A program made the position numbers and the translations under genes. Below the pieces are notes generated by a model. That model was given only the letters and a program-made list of their open reading frames with translations, did not search any database and was not told the DNA's origin. From an uncultured Paludibacter sp. (lineage in GTDB: Bacteria > Bacteroidota > Bacteroidia > Bacteroidales > Paludibacteraceae): a stretch of 64,000 bases of DNA. The stretch's first letter is position 1. Each line of letters begins with the position of its first letter. Shown one piece after another: positions 63,038-64,000 of this stretch. Location of the stretch: assembly GCA_937927845.1 (NCBI GenBank), contig CALFXE010000014.1, positions 1 through 64,000 of the forward strand, given 5' to 3'.

Positions 63038-64000
63038 ATGCTTAAATTCATCAGACTTCATATAAATCTTTCAATAAATTTAAAGGTTTCTATAACTATT
63101 CTCTCTGTATTTATTTTACAATCATGTGCTTTATTGGCTCAAACTCCATCATATCCTGTAAAAAAAATTAATGGAGTAGAATGTATTGTATATGTCGTGC
63201 AGCCAAGAGAAGGCTTTTACAGAATAAGCAAAAACTTCAATACCACTGAGGCAATAATCAAAGAATACAATCCAGTAGCTGAAAATGGGTTAAAATCAGG
63301 TATGGAAATTTATATTCCTATTTCGAATCAAAATCAGCCAAAAGATGGGTTTATGGAGCATAAGGTAGAGAAAAAACAAACAATTTTCAGCATAAGAAAG
63401 AAATATAATATCACAGAAGCCGAGCTTATTGAAGCTAATCCTGCATTAAAGGAAAGAGCGTTACAAACAGGTGAAATCCTAAAAATACCTGTAAATAAGA
63501 AGATTGATGATAGCAAATCGAATGAACCTATTATTAAAAGTGAAGATATTAAAGAAAACCTTACAGAAAAAAATAATAATCTACAGAAAAACAATATCAA
63601 TGGCATATTAAACAATAAAACAAAAGAGCAGAAGCATTTTAATATTGCATTTTTATTACCTTTTATGTTAGACCAGAAGGCAGAAACAACTGATAAAAGG
63701 TTTATTGAATTTTATGCCGGTTCGTTAGTGGCAATTAATGAATTAAAAGAGAAAGGTTATAATTTTGATATTTTCACTTATGATGTTGAAAAGTCGGATG
63801 TAAAAATGATGGAGGTATTGCAAGACACCAATCTTTATAACATGAATCTGATTATTGGTCCGGCATACTCTAATCAGATTTCTTTAGCATGTGATTTTGC
63901 TCGTATCAATAGAATTAAAACTCTAATTCCATTTTCATCTAAAATTATTGATATTGAGACTAATAAGTATATATATCAGTTTAATCCAGGACAAGATTTA
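63038..64000 (+). CDS. LysM-domain protein with periplasmic-binding-like domain (3-prime truncated)
   Basis: A gene running off the window end (321 codons visible). The ATG at 63038 begins MLKFIRLHINL, followed by a hydrophobic stretch ending in SVFILQSCALLAQ. This may be a signal peptide or a lipobox-like Cys. Two LysM-like repeats follow (YVVQPREGFYRISKNFNTT and HKVEKKQTIFSIRKKYNIT, each about 45 aa), then a charged linker. A periplasmic-binding-type fold comes next (FNIAFLLPFMLDQ, FYAGSLVAINELKEKGY, NLIIGPAYSNQISLA). LysM implies peptidoglycan contact. The C-terminal part is outside the window. Confidence 0.75.
   Translation, partial: MLKFIRLHINLSINLKVSITILSVFILQSCALLAQTPSYPVKKINGVECIVYVVQPREGFYRISKNFNTTEAIIKEYNPVAENGLKSGMEIYIPISNQNQPKDGFMEHKVEKKQTIFSIRKKYNITEAELIEANPALKERALQTGEILKIPVNKKIDDSKSNEPIIKSEDIKENLTEKNNNLQKNNINGILNNKTKEQKHFNIAFLLPFMLDQKAETTDKRFIEFYAGSLVAINELKEKGYNFDIFTYDVEKSDVKMMEVLQDTNLYNMNLIIGPAYSNQISLACDFARINRIKTLIPFSSKIIDIETNKYIYQFNPGQDL

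Overview
The window looks like chromosome from a low-GC member of the Bacteroidota, most likely order Bacteroidales. The evidence is a SusC/SusD locus, SprA with proteins that carry type IX secretion (T9SS) sorting domains, BtuH/DUF4465, a Bacteroidota-type ECF sigma/FecR pair, and repeated Bacteroides-type promoter boxes (TAnnTTTG, often with TTG or TTTG 18-21 bp upstream). I cannot name the genus.

Layout. 1-9.3 kb: a 7-bp tandem repeat, then ruvA and the giant T9SS translocon gene sprA, then a REP-associated tyrosine transposase inside its own palindromes. 9.3-16.6 kb (minus): housekeeping operon ligA, DUF6913-like gene, dapA, panE-like, pepP-like, queF. 16.7-22.8 kb (minus): pyrB, pyrI, a lipoprotein gene, glyA, phoH and a DUF2520 gene, preceded by a YigZ-family gene. 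The leader before pyrB carries an intrinsic terminator overlapped by a possible 48-codon U-rich reading frame, which resembles the enterobacterial pyrBI attenuator. 22.9-28.1 kb (plus): BASS-type transporter, acyltransferase, ppdK. 28.2-30.5 kb: a secreted TlpA-like thioredoxin protein. 30.6-31.25 kb: a GC-rich, gene-free island that can fold into a three-way junction, followed by 46-bp tandem repeats and bracketed by 17-bp inverted repeats.

31.3-56.5 kb (minus) is one large polysaccharide utilization locus (PUL). It holds an ECF sigma factor, FecR anti-sigma, SusC with an N-terminal STN signalling domain, SusD, a SusE-like lipoprotein, GH76, GH31, two CBM/discoidin-type proteins, GH3 with PA14, GH97, a SusF-module esterase and two SusE/F-repeat proteins. 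Seven of these products end in probable T9SS type A sorting domains, so the locus joins Sus-type import to T9SS export. SprA, part of the machine that would export them, is encoded in the same window. The substrate cannot be read from sequence; the enzymes suggest a branched glycan with both alpha and beta linkages.

56.5-64 kb: tRNA-Thr directly downstream of the SRP RNA, a cobalamin riboswitch driving a stand-alone btuH homologue, yqgF, def, a cytoplasmic GH13 enzyme, tpx, a protein with a T9SS type B sorting domain, and a LysM/periplasmic-binding-like protein cut by the window edge. No CRISPR array, rRNA or intact prophage was seen.
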